Below, piece after piece: positions 21,585 to 30,912 of a stretch of DNA of 35,677 bases. Each line of letters opens with the position of its first letter. The first letter of the stretch is position 1. This DNA comes from an uncultured Ruminiclostridium sp. (lineage in GTDB: Bacteria; Bacillota; Clostridia; Oscillospirales; Ruminococcaceae). The DNA is taken from positions 1 to 35,677 of the forward strand of contig CANRFO010000023.1 of assembly GCA_947629925.1 (NCBI GenBank), in the 5' to 3' direction. The notes under the pieces are model-generated. The model saw only the letters and a program-made list of their open reading frames with translations, was not told the DNA's origin and did no database searches. A program made the translations under genes and the position numbers.

Positions 21585-22507
21585 TTGCTTACCTCCTTTT
21601 TGGCGCCAAACGGATGTGTGACAGTCAGTTTATCAATAAAAGGAGTAATTATATTCATTATAAGTATTGAATATGAAACGCCTTCAGGCATTGTTCCGAA
21701 GTTTCTTATAAGAAATGTAAGCAATCCGCACCCTATTGCAAAAATAACTTTTCCGAAAGTTGTTATAGGTGTTGTAGCATAATCGGTCGCCATGAAAAAT
21801 GCTCCTAAAATAAGACCTCCTGATAAAACCTGAACAGTAACATCTCCGCCGAAGGCAAATGTCAACAAGGCAACCGTACCTATATAAGCTATCGGAGTAA
21901 TGGGATTTATTATCCTCATCACAATAAGATATAGTCCGCCAAGCAAAAGCGCAGCGGTACAACATTCACCAATACAGCCGGATCTTGCAAAAAACAACTC
22001 AAATAAACCCGGTGTTTCTTCTGCTACAAGAGGAGTAGCCGTAGAAACGGCATCAGCCGACATGGTATAATAAAAAGGCTTGACCCATGTAGTCATATAG
22101 GAAGTAAAAGAAAGCATAAGAATAATTCGCGCTGTAATAGCAGGGTTTGCAAAATTCTGCCCTATACCTCCGAAGAAATTCTTTACAAATACTATGGCGA
22201 TCACGCTTCCGATTATTGCCATATAAAGCGGAATTGTAGGAGGCAGGTTAAACGCAAGCAAAATGCCTGTAACAACAGCGGAAAGATCATTTATCGTTCT
22301 TGGGCGTTTCGTGATTTTTTCAAACAAAAGTTCGGAAACAACACATATTGACGAACAAATAACGACTACCAATAGAGCCCTGAGCCCGTATATAACAGTA
22401 GACGCAACAACTGCAGGCATAAGTGATATAATAACATGAAGCATTATTTTTTGCGTGGTTATTTTGCTCTTTATATGGGGAGCGGGTTCAATAAGATAAC
22501 TATTCAT
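21581..22507 (-). CDS. rnfD: Rnf complex membrane flavoprotein subunit RnfD
   Basis: This is 308 residues with about nine membrane helices. It has APHIKSKITTQKIMLHVI, FFGGIGQNFANPAITARIIL and DAVSTATPLV, where the Thr of (S)-T/G-A-T-P is the covalent FMN site; the usual Gly is Thr here (STATP), a mild substitution. YATTPITTFGKVIFAIGCG is in the C-terminal half. It forms the ion channel core with RnfA and RnfE. It lies two bases after rnfC. Confidence 0.95.
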   Translation of the reverse strand: MNSYLIEPAPHIKSKITTQKIMLHVIISLMPAVVASTVIYGLRALLVVVICSSICVVSELLFEKITKRPRTINDLSAVVTGILLAFNLPPTIPLYMAIIGSVIAIVFVKNFFGGIGQNFANPAITARIILMLSFTSYMTTWVKPFYYTMSADAVSTATPLVAEETPGLFELFFARSGCIGECCTAALLLGGLYLIVMRIINPITPIAYIGTVALLTFAFGGDVTVQVLSGGLILGAFFMATDYATTPITTFGKVIFAIGCGLLTFLIRNFGTMPEGVSYSILIMNIITPFIDKLTVTHPFGAKKEVSK

Positions 22508-22509
22508 TT

Positions 22510-23796
22510 TTATCCTCCGTTCCTCAATAAGATTTTTGCAAGCTGATTTTTTTCAGAAAGATTTCTCTTTGCAGGGCAAACAAAAGAACATGCTCCGCAG
22601 TTCATGCATATATTTACCTTGAGTTTTTTAAGCTTTTCTATATCTCTCGCATCATATGCCGCTTCCAGTTCTGTAGGCATAAGGTTCATAGAGCATGCTC
22701 TCACACAACGTCCGCAGCGTATGCAAGGAGTAGGTTCCTGTCCTGCTGCTGTGTTTTCAAAAAACAAAACTGCGTTATTGGTTTTTAAAATAGGAGTTTC
22801 AGGATCATAAACGCTGCTTCCCATCATAGGACCGCCAAATACGACTCGGTTAGGCTGTTTTCTCACATTTATAAAATTCAAAAGTTCGGATAGTTGGGTA
22901 CCGATGGGAACTATTACATTAACAGGTCGATTTATTATGTTTCCGTCAAGTGTAATGCGTCTGTTTATAAGCGGAATGCCTGTCTTTATATATTTACTTA
23001 TGAAAATGACTGATGAGCAGTTCATTACAAGACAATGGACTGATACAGGAAGCTCACCTTCTTTCAGGATTCGTCCGGTGGTATTGTATATCAATACCTT
23101 TTCAGCGCCCTGAGGATATGCAGACGGAAGTTTTTTTACATGTATTCCCTGCTCTTTGCTGCACATCATTGTAAGCTGTTCGATAGCTTTCGGTTTGTCA
23201 GCTTCAATGCCTATATATGCGTTATCTATCTCAAGATAGGATTTTATCAGCTTAATACCTTCTATAAGCTCTTTTCCTTCTTCGATTATAGCGCGGTAGT
23301 CAGAAGTTATGTAAGGTTCGCATTCGGCAGCATTTATAAGCAGAGTGTCAACATTTGACAGCTTTCGGTCATAATTAAGCTTCACATATGTAGGAAAACC
23401 TGCTCCGCCAAGACCGACCGAGCCACTTTCTTTAACAGCCTGAATAAAGCTTTCTCTGTCATTTACAATAGGAGGTTTCACGCTTTCGTGCATAACCTGC
23501 TCATCAGCTGTTTCAATTACAACAGCTTTATTGCGCTTGCCCATTATGTTTATTATTTCCGTTATTCCTGTGACAGTTCCCGTAACACTCGAATGAACAG
23601 GTGCAGAAATAACCGCGTCGCTCGTACCTATAAGCTGTCCTGTTTTTACCGTATCTCCTTCCTTGACCAAAGGCGTACATGGTACACCGCCATGCTGTGA
23701 CATACTTATCACTACTTTAGAAGGCATTATTGTTTTTACAGTAAGAATTTCCGCAGAATCATTAAAGTGCGGAAGCCTGATGGAATGTAATTTCAT
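22510..23796 (-). CDS. rnfC: Rnf complex NADH-binding subunit RnfC
   Basis: This 428-residue protein begins the rnf operon. It has the Gly-rich nucleotide/FMN region VGLGGAGFPTYVKL, the VVFGGPMMGS segment, and two [4Fe-4S] motifs, CIRCGRCVRACSMNLMP and CMNCGACSFVCPAKRNL. RnfC passes electrons to or from NAD on the cytoplasmic face. The complex couples ferredoxin oxidation to export of Na+ or H+. The ribosome site (AAGGGTG) is modest. Confidence 0.96.
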   Translation of the reverse strand: MKLHSIRLPHFNDSAEILTVKTIMPSKVVISMSQHGGVPCTPLVKEGDTVKTGQLIGTSDAVISAPVHSSVTGTVTGITEIINIMGKRNKAVVIETADEQVMHESVKPPIVNDRESFIQAVKESGSVGLGGAGFPTYVKLNYDRKLSNVDTLLINAAECEPYITSDYRAIIEEGKELIEGIKLIKSYLEIDNAYIGIEADKPKAIEQLTMMCSKEQGIHVKKLPSAYPQGAEKVLIYNTTGRILKEGELPVSVHCLVMNCSSVIFISKYIKTGIPLINRRITLDGNIINRPVNVIVPIGTQLSELLNFINVRKQPNRVVFGGPMMGSSVYDPETPILKTNNAVLFFENTAAGQEPTPCIRCGRCVRACSMNLMPTELEAAYDARDIEKLKKLKVNICMNCGACSFVCPAKRNLSEKNQLAKILLRNGG

Positions 23797-23938
23797 ACAA
23801 ACACCCTTAATCCATATTTATTTTCAATACAAGCAGCATTTTGCTGCGATAAAACATATAATTGTCACAAGCACCACAGAATATTTTACATTATTTGACA
23901 GTAAAATTTAATTAAAAGACAAAAAGGACGGTACTTAT
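23797..23938. promoter_or_regulatory. Divergent intergenic region rnfC/sigK with a leader hairpin
   Basis: This region must hold promoters for the rnf operon (minus) and for sigK (plus). A candidate rnf promoter is weak: TAAAAT with TTAAAT 17 bases upstream near 23884-23912. A hairpin GCAGCA/TGCTGC (23833-23838, 23842-23847) would lie in the rnfC 5' leader. TTTGACAG near 23894 does not have a matching -10. No SigE-type motif could be assigned for sigK with confidence. Confidence 0.35.
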
Positions 23939-24646
23939 ATGTTTATGCTTGTTATACAAATGGTATTAAAAAATCTTATGTTTTTTGCCTTATATTTTGA
24001 CGGCAACAATAATTTTCCAAAACCTCTTTCAAAAAAAGAAGAAGCAGAATGCATAAAAAAAGTTGCTGAAGGCGACATAAAAGCAAGAGAAAAGCTTATA
24101 GAACATAACCTGAGATTAGTAGTATACATAGTAAAGAAACATTACTCAGAGTCGAAGGAACAGGAAGACCTTATCTCAATAGGAACTATCGGACTGATTC
24201 GCGCGGTGGAAACATTTTCGGAAAACAGAAATACAAATTTTTCCACATACGCGGGAAAATGTATTGATAATCAGATAAAAATGTACTTCAGGAAAATAAA
24301 ACACCAACAGACCGAAATATATCTTGACGCACCGATAGAGGTGGATAAAGACGGAAATGCTCTTACAATTGCAGATATTTTCAAGGATATGACAGATGTT
24401 TCCAAAGAAGTGGATTTAAGAATAGATCTTCAGAAACTGTACAGATACATTAACGAAAGCCTTGATGAACGTGAAAAAATGATACTTTGCAGCAGATATG
24501 GGCTTAACTCCACCAAAGGCTTTCCAAACAAAGCAATGACGCAGCGTGAGGTAGCAGAAAAGCTTAATATTTCACGTTCTTATGTAAGCAGGATAGAAAA
24601 AAGGGCATTAAAGAAACTGGCAGATCGTTTTGAGAAAAATGAATAA
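23939..24646 (+). CDS. sigK: Sporulation sigma factor SigK (uninterrupted)
   Basis: This is 235 residues. A hydrophobic pro-sequence-like N-terminus (first 20 or so residues) is followed by NFPKPLSKKEEAECIKKVAE and EKLIEHNLRLVVYIVKKHY (region 2.1), EDLISIGTIGLIRAVETF (2.2) and NFSTYAGKCIDNQIKMYFR (2.4). The C-terminal ISRSYVSRIEKRALKKL is nearly identical to B. subtilis SigK region 4.2. SigK directs late mother-cell genes for the spore cortex and coat. The gene is whole; there is no skin-type insertion. It implies sporulation capacity, consistent with spoVG. Confidence 0.92.
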   Translation: MFMLVIQMVLKNLMFFALYFDGNNNFPKPLSKKEEAECIKKVAEGDIKAREKLIEHNLRLVVYIVKKHYSESKEQEDLISIGTIGLIRAVETFSENRNTNFSTYAGKCIDNQIKMYFRKIKHQQTEIYLDAPIEVDKDGNALTIADIFKDMTDVSKEVDLRIDLQKLYRYINESLDEREKMILCSRYGLNSTKGFPNKAMTQREVAEKLNISRSYVSRIEKRALKKLADRFEKNE

Positions 24647-24728
24647 ACATCATTTCGTCAAAATTCTACATAATACATTGTACTCCATTCTGCGTAAAAT
24701 GTCAATCAAAACAATATTTTTCCAAATT

Positions 24729-24755
24729 AAAAAGCGCAGATTTTACTGCACTTTT
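24729..24755. terminator. Bidirectional terminator between sigK and the YihY gene
   Basis: AAAAAGCGCAG (24729-24739) and CTGCACTTTT (24746-24755) form a stem with one mismatch and a six-base loop. T-rich tails are present on both strands, serving the convergent genes. Confidence 0.8.
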
Positions 24756-24773
24756 AATATTGCTATTATAGGC

Positions 24774-25679
24774 TTATTGGCGTAATTTGGCTTTTATCGC
24801 TTCTTCGCTTTTTATTATACGGCTTCTTTTTATCAGTTCATAAAAGTTGTGAACACGAATCATGTCATTAACTTCAGCACCGAAAAAAAGAATTATCATA
24901 CATATATACAGCCACAAAAGAAAAAGCACTACTGCTGTAAGGCTTCCGTATATAATTGACTGATTTCCAAAATTATCTATATAAAAAGAATATAAAGCAG
25001 AAAAGCCGATCCATCCTATTGCGCTTATCAATGCACCGGGCAGTTCATTTTTCATTTTTGTTTTTCGTTCAGGTATAACTGTATATATGAACATAAAAAA
25101 CAAAACCAAAAATCCCAAAGCAACAAGCCAGCGTATGATTTTGACCATTTGTGCAAGGCTTGCCAAAAAAGGCATCTGTATCAATATAAAATCAAGGATC
25201 TTATTTCCGAACACCATAAGTATCAAAGCTATCGTAAGGGCAATAATAAATCCTATCGTATAAAATACTGCGATAGCACGAAGCCTTATATATCCCCTTT
25301 TTTCAGTAGTCTTATACACAGAATTAAGACCGTATATTATTCCGAGCACCCCTTTGGAACATGCCCATAAAGCTGCAATAGTAGTAATTGAAATGAGAGC
25401 GCCAGACCCGCTTTCTCCGGCTTCGTAAATTATGCTTTTTAACAGCTCAGCGATTTTCGGACTTAAAAAATCCATATTCCACATCTCGATATTTTCATTA
25501 CTGAAAAAGGGAATATATTTTATAAGATTGAGAAAAAGCATAAGAAAAGGAAATACCGAAATAAAAATAAAGAAAGCTGCCTGAGCGGCATATGCGGTAA
25601 GCTTATCCGTTTCAAAACGTTTCGCTAATCGTTTGACAGTATAAAAACACAAAGCAACAATATTTGACAGTTTTTCCAT
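24774..25679 (-). CDS. YihY/BrkB-family membrane protein
   Basis: This is 301 residues with about six membrane helices. AAQAAFFIFISVFPFLMLFL, SKGVLGIIYGLNSVYKT, RLRAIAVFYTIGFII and PGALISAIGWIGFSALYSFY with GSLTAVVLFLLWLYICMIIL are the conserved blocks of the YihY/BrkB family. Once called ribonuclease BN, it is now regarded as a membrane protein of unknown transport or envelope role. The start at 25679 is preferred because AAGGAGAG lies eight bases upstream; the ATG at 25700 has no ribosome site. It follows mreB. Confidence 0.92.
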   Translation of the reverse strand: MEKLSNIVALCFYTVKRLAKRFETDKLTAYAAQAAFFIFISVFPFLMLFLNLIKYIPFFSNENIEMWNMDFLSPKIAELLKSIIYEAGESGSGALISITTIAALWACSKGVLGIIYGLNSVYKTTEKRGYIRLRAIAVFYTIGFIIALTIALILMVFGNKILDFILIQMPFLASLAQMVKIIRWLVALGFLVLFFMFIYTVIPERKTKMKNELPGALISAIGWIGFSALYSFYIDNFGNQSIIYGSLTAVVLFLLWLYICMIILFFGAEVNDMIRVHNFYELIKRSRIIKSEEAIKAKLRQ

Positions 25680-25705
25680 CAAACTCTCCTTATTTTGCAT
25701 GGCAA

Positions 25706-26725
25706 TTATTTATAACGATAAAGCGATATCTTCTCAAAACCGTCAAGCAATTCTTCTGATAGGCCAAATGCTGCCTCTACGCCCCTGGCAACACATTCAA
25801 GAGGATTATCCGCCACACGGCACGGAGCACCGATCGCATCGTGGATATATTTATCGAATCCTTTAAGTAGTGCTCCGCCTCCGGTCATTATAATGCCGCT
25901 GTTGAGTATATCACCTACAAGCTCAGGCGGAGTACGTTCAAGCACATTTTTTATGCCTAATGATATTTCTTCAACTAAATCCTTAAGCGCTTCATAAGTA
26001 TCTTTTTCGCTTATTTCTATTGCTTCCGGAAGACCTTTTATAAGATTGCGGCCCTTGACCACCATCTTTTTGTTTTCGTCCGGATCATAAACGTTTGATA
26101 TCTGCATTTTTGCCTGCTCGGCGGTTTTTTCACCGATCAAAACTTTATATTTATACGAAATATATTTTATAATCGCTTCGTCAAAAGTATTTCCCGCAAT
26201 CTTCAAAGAAATGTCCTGAACTATACCGTTAAATGATGTGACGGCAATATCTGTGGTTCCGCCGCCAATATCCACCACCATTGTACCTGCCGCTTTTGAA
26301 ATATCCACACCTGCGCCTATCAAAGCAGCGATCGGTTCTTTAATGATATAAACCTTTCTTGCTCCGGCAGACAATGCAGCTTCAATAACCGCCCGATTTT
26401 CAACATCTGTTATTGATGAGGGAACACAAAGAATTATGCGCGGTTTAAGCATCATACTGCCGCTTACTTTTTTGATAAACGCCGCAACCATTGCTTCTGT
26501 CGTCTCATGATCCGAAATAACACCGTCACGAAGCGGCTTTACTGCCACTATATATTCAGGCGTACGCCCTATCATCTTATATGCATCAGAACCAACGGCA
26601 AGCACTCTGTGTTTTTTCTTATCATATGCCACGACACTCGGTTCATTGATAACAATACCTTTACCTCCGATAGTAATTATAGTGTTGGCAGTTCCCAAAT
26701 CAATTCCTATATCAAAAGATGACAT
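25706..26725 (-). CDS. mreB: Rod-shape protein MreB/Mbl
   Basis: This 339-residue actin homologue has the ATP-binding motifs IGIDLGTANTIITIGGKGIV, TMVVDIGGGTTDIAVTSFNG and NSGIIMTGGGALLKGFDKYI, with EPIAALIGAG. It polymerises beneath the membrane to organise elongation. It stands without mreC/mreD here. The start is ATG 26725 after GAAGGGA; an in-frame TTG six codons upstream overlaps that site and is less likely. Confidence 0.95.
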   Translation of the reverse strand: MSSFDIGIDLGTANTIITIGGKGIVINEPSVVAYDKKKHRVLAVGSDAYKMIGRTPEYIVAVKPLRDGVISDHETTEAMVAAFIKKVSGSMMLKPRIILCVPSSITDVENRAVIEAALSAGARKVYIIKEPIAALIGAGVDISKAAGTMVVDIGGGTTDIAVTSFNGIVQDISLKIAGNTFDEAIIKYISYKYKVLIGEKTAEQAKMQISNVYDPDENKKMVVKGRNLIKGLPEAIEISEKDTYEALKDLVEEISLGIKNVLERTPPELVGDILNSGIIMTGGGALLKGFDKYIHDAIGAPCRVADNPLECVARGVEAAFGLSEELLDGFEKISLYRYK

Positions 26726-26761
26726 TATATTACTTCCCTTCAAATTATATTTTTATTCTTA

Positions 26762-28117
26762 TCATATGAATTTTATTTCTTCAGAATGATCATCAAGGTA
26801 TTCTGTAAGTTTTCCCGTATCATTTTCACATTTTCCTTCGATCACACTTGAAAGAAGAAAATCAAGCGCCTTTCCTATATTTTTTCCTTCATATCCTTTC
26901 TGCTTTATTACATTTCCGTTTATTGCAAGGTCTTTAAGGGAAAAACAATCCTTTTCTTCTATAATTTCTTCAGCAATTTTTGCAGCAGAGTAATAAACAG
27001 GTATTCTTCCCATAGCGACAGGGGCTTTGGCGTTATCGTCAGCAATATGGACTTTCAGTAAATCAAAATAAAGTTCTTTTACGAATTTGTTAAGATGTTT
27101 TTTTATAATCACAGGGTCATCAGTCATTAACATATCATGTCGTTCCACCAAAAAAATTGTCTTTTTTAAAGTTTCATTATCATAATGAAGTTTCTCAGCC
27201 GTTCGTTTACAAATATCCGCGCTTACATAAGCGTGACCTTTAAAGTGTCCTACTCCGTCAGAAAGCATAAAAGATGCAGGCTTACCTAAATCATGCATGA
27301 GCATTGTAAGACGCAGGTGCTTTATAGGTTCAATTGAGCAAACCGCTGCTATCGTATGCTCCCATACATCACGATTGTGATACTTTGTATGCTGCTCGAA
27401 ACCATGACAATCTTTTATTTCGGGAATTATCACCGCGAATATATCCCAGTATTCTCTCAAAACGAACTCCAGAAATTCAGATTTTCCGCATAATATTTTA
27501 TTAAGCTCGCTTTGAATCCGTTCAGCGGATATATCGTTAAGCAGTTCCTTTTTATGGTGAAGTGCTGACGCTGTTTTTTCTTCTGCTTTAAAACCGTAAA
27601 CGGACATGAACCTTAATGCTCTGAGTATTCTCAATGCGTCTTCTTCAAAACGTTTTTCGGGTTCTCCTATGCATTTGAGTATATTGTTTTTTAAATCTTT
27701 CAGTCCGCCATAAAGATCTTTTATTCCGTTTTTTTCGGAATATGCGATTGCATTTACTGTAAAATCTCGTCTTGACAAATCTTCATCTATATCAGACGTA
27801 AAAGTCACATGCTCAGGATGACGTCTGTCCTCATATACTCCGTCTGTCCTATAAGTTGTTATTTCTGCGGAAAAGCTATCGGAAATAACTGTGACTGTGC
27901 CATGCTTTATTCCTGTTTCAACAATTCGCATATCGGAAAAAATATGCTTTATCTGTTCGGGCAAAGCATTCGTTGTTATATCGTAATCGTCTGTTTCCAA
28001 CCCCATAAGTTTATTACGGACACAACCGCCAACAGCATATGCCTCATATCCTGCTTTTTGCAGCTTTTCCAATGCTGAAACAATATCATCAGGAAGAGAA
28101 ATGCTTATCTCGCTCAT
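26762..28117 (-). CDS. cca: CCA tRNA nucleotidyltransferase with HD domain
   Basis: This is 451 residues. The class II nucleotidyltransferase head has YAVGGCVRNKLMGLETDDYD (residues 27-46) with the catalytic D-x-D, then EITTYRTDGVYEDRRHPEHV, RRDFTVNAIAY and EDALRILRALRF. The middle HD domain (LTMLMHDLGKPASF, GHAYVSADICK) suggests added phosphohydrolase activity. It adds or repairs the tRNA 3' CCA end. The start overlaps the amidohydrolase stop (ATGA), so the two are coupled. Confidence 0.95.
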   Translation of the reverse strand: MSEISISLPDDIVSALEKLQKAGYEAYAVGGCVRNKLMGLETDDYDITTNALPEQIKHIFSDMRIVETGIKHGTVTVISDSFSAEITTYRTDGVYEDRRHPEHVTFTSDIDEDLSRRDFTVNAIAYSEKNGIKDLYGGLKDLKNNILKCIGEPEKRFEEDALRILRALRFMSVYGFKAEEKTASALHHKKELLNDISAERIQSELNKILCGKSEFLEFVLREYWDIFAVIIPEIKDCHGFEQHTKYHNRDVWEHTIAAVCSIEPIKHLRLTMLMHDLGKPASFMLSDGVGHFKGHAYVSADICKRTAEKLHYDNETLKKTIFLVERHDMLMTDDPVIIKKHLNKFVKELYFDLLKVHIADDNAKAPVAMGRIPVYYSAAKIAEEIIEEKDCFSLKDLAINGNVIKQKGYEGKNIGKALDFLLSSVIEGKCENDTGKLTEYLDDHSEEIKFI

Positions 28118-29382
28118 CTTATTCTCTCCGCAATTTTGTTTGCTTTATAATAAATTTCATCAGGTTTGATTCCTGTTAAAAATTCACCGTTTTCATATAG
28201 AATTTTACCGTTTATCATTGTCATTTTAACATTTTCTTTGCTTCCGCTGTAAACGATATTCTTGGAAATATTATTCAAAGGCTGCATATTTGGACGGTTC
28301 AGATCAATCATTACAATATCGGCTTTTTTGCCTTCTTTAAGACAGTCACATTCTTTCAAACCAACTGCCAGCGCTCCTCCGCTTACAGCCATTTTCAAAA
28401 CGGAATCAGCTCCGCAGGCAGCCGCATCTTTATTAAGCAGTTTCTGAAGTCCTGTGACAAGGAACATCTCTCTGAACATATCAAGGCAATTGTTGCTTGC
28501 AGGCCCGTCAGTGCCTATCGCAAGATTTATTCCTTTTTCCTGCATAGTGCATATAGGTGCTATACCGCTGGCAAGCTTTGTATTTGAACCGGGATTTGTA
28601 ACTGCCCAAAGATTTCTTCTTTTGAAAATATCCATGTCGTTATCGTTCAGATAAACACAATGGAACCCACCGCCGCCGTATTCCAACATACCGAGATCTT
28701 CAAACAATGCAGTCGGCGTTCTTCCATAGCGCTCGATACATTCTTTTACTTCTTTTTCAGTTTCTGAATTGTGTGTATATACAGGAGCTTTCAGGCTTTG
28801 AGATAATTTTGCAATTTCTTTCATCAGTTCAATATCTGCCGTATATTCAGCATGAAAACCAAGCTGATAACTTATAAGCTCGTCATAATTGTTGAACTTT
28901 GAATATTCATCTTGAAGTCTGGTTACATTTGAAGCCTGTCCGCTGACCGAACCGCATAAAACCATTCGGAACCCTATATCTTTTGCCGCAGCCGCAATAG
29001 AGTCAGCAAAAAAATACATATCAAAACAGGAAGTTATTCCGCTTGTAAGATATTCAAGTACAGCAAGCTGAGTAAGTACATATATATCATCAGGCGTCAG
29101 CTTGTCCTCACGCGGAAAAACGCAGTTAAAGAGCCAATCATGCAAAGGAAGATCATCAGCATAGGAACGCAAAAAAGTCATCCCTGAGTGAGTATGAGCA
29201 TTTTTAAATCCCGGCATTAAAAGATTTCCATGGCAATTGATTTCTCTATCATATTTTTCCTTTATATTCCTTTCCTTGCCTACATAATAAATAGAATCAT
29301 CACAAGTGCAAAGCTCGCCTTCTGTTATTGAACAATCAGTTTCGGCTGTCAATATTTTTGTATTATAAAATCTTATTTTCAT
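28114..29382 (-). CDS. Amidohydrolase, SAH/MTA-deaminase or related aminohydrolase
   Basis: This is 422 residues. NLLMPGFKNAHTHSGMTFLR (54-73) has the metal ligands H63 and H65. YTHNSETEKEVKECIERYG, FHCVYLNDNDMDIFKRRN and IGTDGPASNNCLDMFREMFL supply the remaining His/Asp ligands. The pattern is that of the MtaD/SAH-deaminase branch of the amidohydrolase superfamily (TrzN/AtzA-like). The next gene downstream in the genome order of transcription is CCA; the one upstream is purine nucleoside phosphorylase, so purine-nucleoside salvage is the likely context. The exact substrate cannot be read from sequence. Confidence 0.87.
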   Translation of the reverse strand: MKIRFYNTKILTAETDCSITEGELCTCDDSIYYVGKERNIKEKYDREINCHGNLLMPGFKNAHTHSGMTFLRSYADDLPLHDWLFNCVFPREDKLTPDDIYVLTQLAVLEYLTSGITSCFDMYFFADSIAAAAKDIGFRMVLCGSVSGQASNVTRLQDEYSKFNNYDELISYQLGFHAEYTADIELMKEIAKLSQSLKAPVYTHNSETEKEVKECIERYGRTPTALFEDLGMLEYGGGGFHCVYLNDNDMDIFKRRNLWAVTNPGSNTKLASGIAPICTMQEKGINLAIGTDGPASNNCLDMFREMFLVTGLQKLLNKDAAACGADSVLKMAVSGGALAVGLKECDCLKEGKKADIVMIDLNRPNMQPLNNISKNIVYSGSKENVKMTMINGKILYENGEFLTGIKPDEIYYKANKIAERIR

Positions 29383-29400
29383 AATTATTCCTTTTAAATT

Positions 29401-30240
29401 TTATGATAACTCAAATTGTTCTGATATGTTTATTATAGACTGTGTAATAAGCTTTTTAAACAGCGGAGCCGCTTTGTCAGCCGCTTCCATCACTTCCTTG
29501 TGACTCAAAGGCTTATCAGTAAGTCCACAACCAAGATTTGCAACGCAGCTTATTCCGCAGACCTTCATTCCGCAATGATTAGCCGCGATAGCTTCACAAG
29601 CGGTACTCATACCTATAACATCTGCTCCTAAAAATCTGCACATTTTAACTTCGGAAGGAGTTTCAAAGTTAGGACCTGTAAGCTGTATATATATTCCTTC
29701 GCGAAGTTTTATATCAAGCTGTTTCGCTGTTTTTCTGATTATATCACATAATTTTTTGTTATATATTTCACTCATATCGGGGAATCTTGTTCCAAGAGAG
29801 TCAAAATTTGCGCCTGTAAGCGGACTTGGTACGAAATTTGATATCTGGTCTTTTATGAGCATAAAATCTCCTGCGCAAAAATCGGGATTAGCAGCACCTG
29901 AAGCATTCGTCAGAAATAAAACCTCAGACCCCATTTTTTTCATAAGCCTTGTAGGCAAGACAACATCCTGCATTGAATATCCTTCATAGTAATGAACTCG
30001 TCCCTGCATAATAACAACGGGTACTTTTTCAATATATCCGAAAACGAAGCGACCTTTATGTCCCGGAACAGTTGAAGTGGGAAAATTATCAATATCGCTG
30101 TAATTCAATACTGATGTTACATTGATCTCATCTGCCAACGCACCTAAGCCTGAACCTAATATCAACGCAACAGAAGGTTTAAAGTTGATTTTGCTCTTAA
30201 AGCTCTCATAACATTTCTCTAACTTTTCTTCAGGCGTCAT
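29401..30240 (-). CDS. Purine nucleoside phosphorylase (trimeric type)
   Basis: This is 279 residues. VALILGSGLGALADEI (24-39), STVPGHKGRFVFGYI, VVIMQGRVHYYEGYSMQDVV, LFLTNASGAANPDFCAGDFM and the purine-pocket region GADVIGMSTACEAIAANHCG match trimeric PNP (PunA/DeoD-II), which splits guanosine and inosine with phosphate. It overlaps the HAD gene by four bases (ATGA) and precedes the amidohydrolase by 18 bases, suggesting one salvage unit. Confidence 0.95.
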   Translation of the reverse strand: MTPEEKLEKCYESFKSKINFKPSVALILGSGLGALADEINVTSVLNYSDIDNFPTSTVPGHKGRFVFGYIEKVPVVIMQGRVHYYEGYSMQDVVLPTRLMKKMGSEVLFLTNASGAANPDFCAGDFMLIKDQISNFVPSPLTGANFDSLGTRFPDMSEIYNKKLCDIIRKTAKQLDIKLREGIYIQLTGPNFETPSEVKMCRFLGADVIGMSTACEAIAANHCGMKVCGISCVANLGCGLTDKPLSHKEVMEAADKAAPLFKKLITQSIINISEQFELS

Positions 30241-30896
30241 AAATCATCTTCTCCTATTACAATATTATAAAGTTTTTCTGAATTTTCAGCTATATAAACA
30301 GCTCCATTTTCAATTAACTCCTCTTTGGTGCGAAATCCCCATAGTACACCACACGAAACTACTCCTGCATTTTTGGCGACCTGCATATCAACACTACTGT
30401 CACCGACATATAAAACATTATTTTTTTCAACATTAAGTTTTTTAATGATGTAATTTACCGAATAAGGATCAGGCTTTTTGGGAATATCATCTCTGCTGCC
30501 ACAAACTATATCTACATTTTCGCCAAAAAAAGTCTTTATCAGCTTTTCGGAAAAAACATGGTCTTTATTTGTTGCTACGCCAATTTTAATGCCTTTTAAT
30601 TTTAATTTTTGCAGTAATTCGGCTATTCCGTCGTAAGGTCTTGTCATATCCATATTATGCTGCTGATAATATTCAGAAAAAATTTTGTGAAGTTTTTTAA
30701 ACAATTTCTCATTATCATTTTGGGAAAGGATCCGATGTATCAGCATCGGTATTCCGTTTCCCACAAAATATTTATATTTTTCTGTTTCATAAGTGGGAAG
30801 TCCAAGCGAGGCAAGTGCGTAATTCCCTGCTGCTGCCAAGTCGTCAAGGGTATTAAGCAGTGTTCCGTCCAGATCGAAAATAACACAACTATACAT
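30237..30896 (-). CDS. HAD-superfamily phosphatase, Gph/PGP-like
   Basis: This 219-residue protein begins MYSCVIFDLDGTLLNTLDDL with the nucleophile motif DLDGT. The helical cap is followed by IGVATNKDHVF (motif II), a Lys, and VLYVGDSSVDMQVAKNAGV (motif IV acidic pair). This is the phosphoglycolate/pyrophosphatase-like group; the substrate is unknown. The start at 30896 is chosen for AAAGGAGG six bases upstream; the track to 30953 adds a basic tail with no ribosome site. Overlap with PNP hints at nucleotide or sugar-phosphate dephosphorylation. Confidence 0.9.
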   Translation of the reverse strand: MYSCVIFDLDGTLLNTLDDLAAAGNYALASLGLPTYETEKYKYFVGNGIPMLIHRILSQNDNEKLFKKLHKIFSEYYQQHNMDMTRPYDGIAELLQKLKLKGIKIGVATNKDHVFSEKLIKTFFGENVDIVCGSRDDIPKKPDPYSVNYIIKKLNVEKNNVLYVGDSSVDMQVAKNAGVVSCGVLWGFRTKEELIENGAVYIAENSEKLYNIVIGEDDL

Positions 30897-30912
30897 ATAA
30901 ACCTCCTTTGAT

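Noticed and set aside
23935-24646. SigK interrupted by a skin-type element
   Set aside because: The frame is continuous and full length with all sigma regions.
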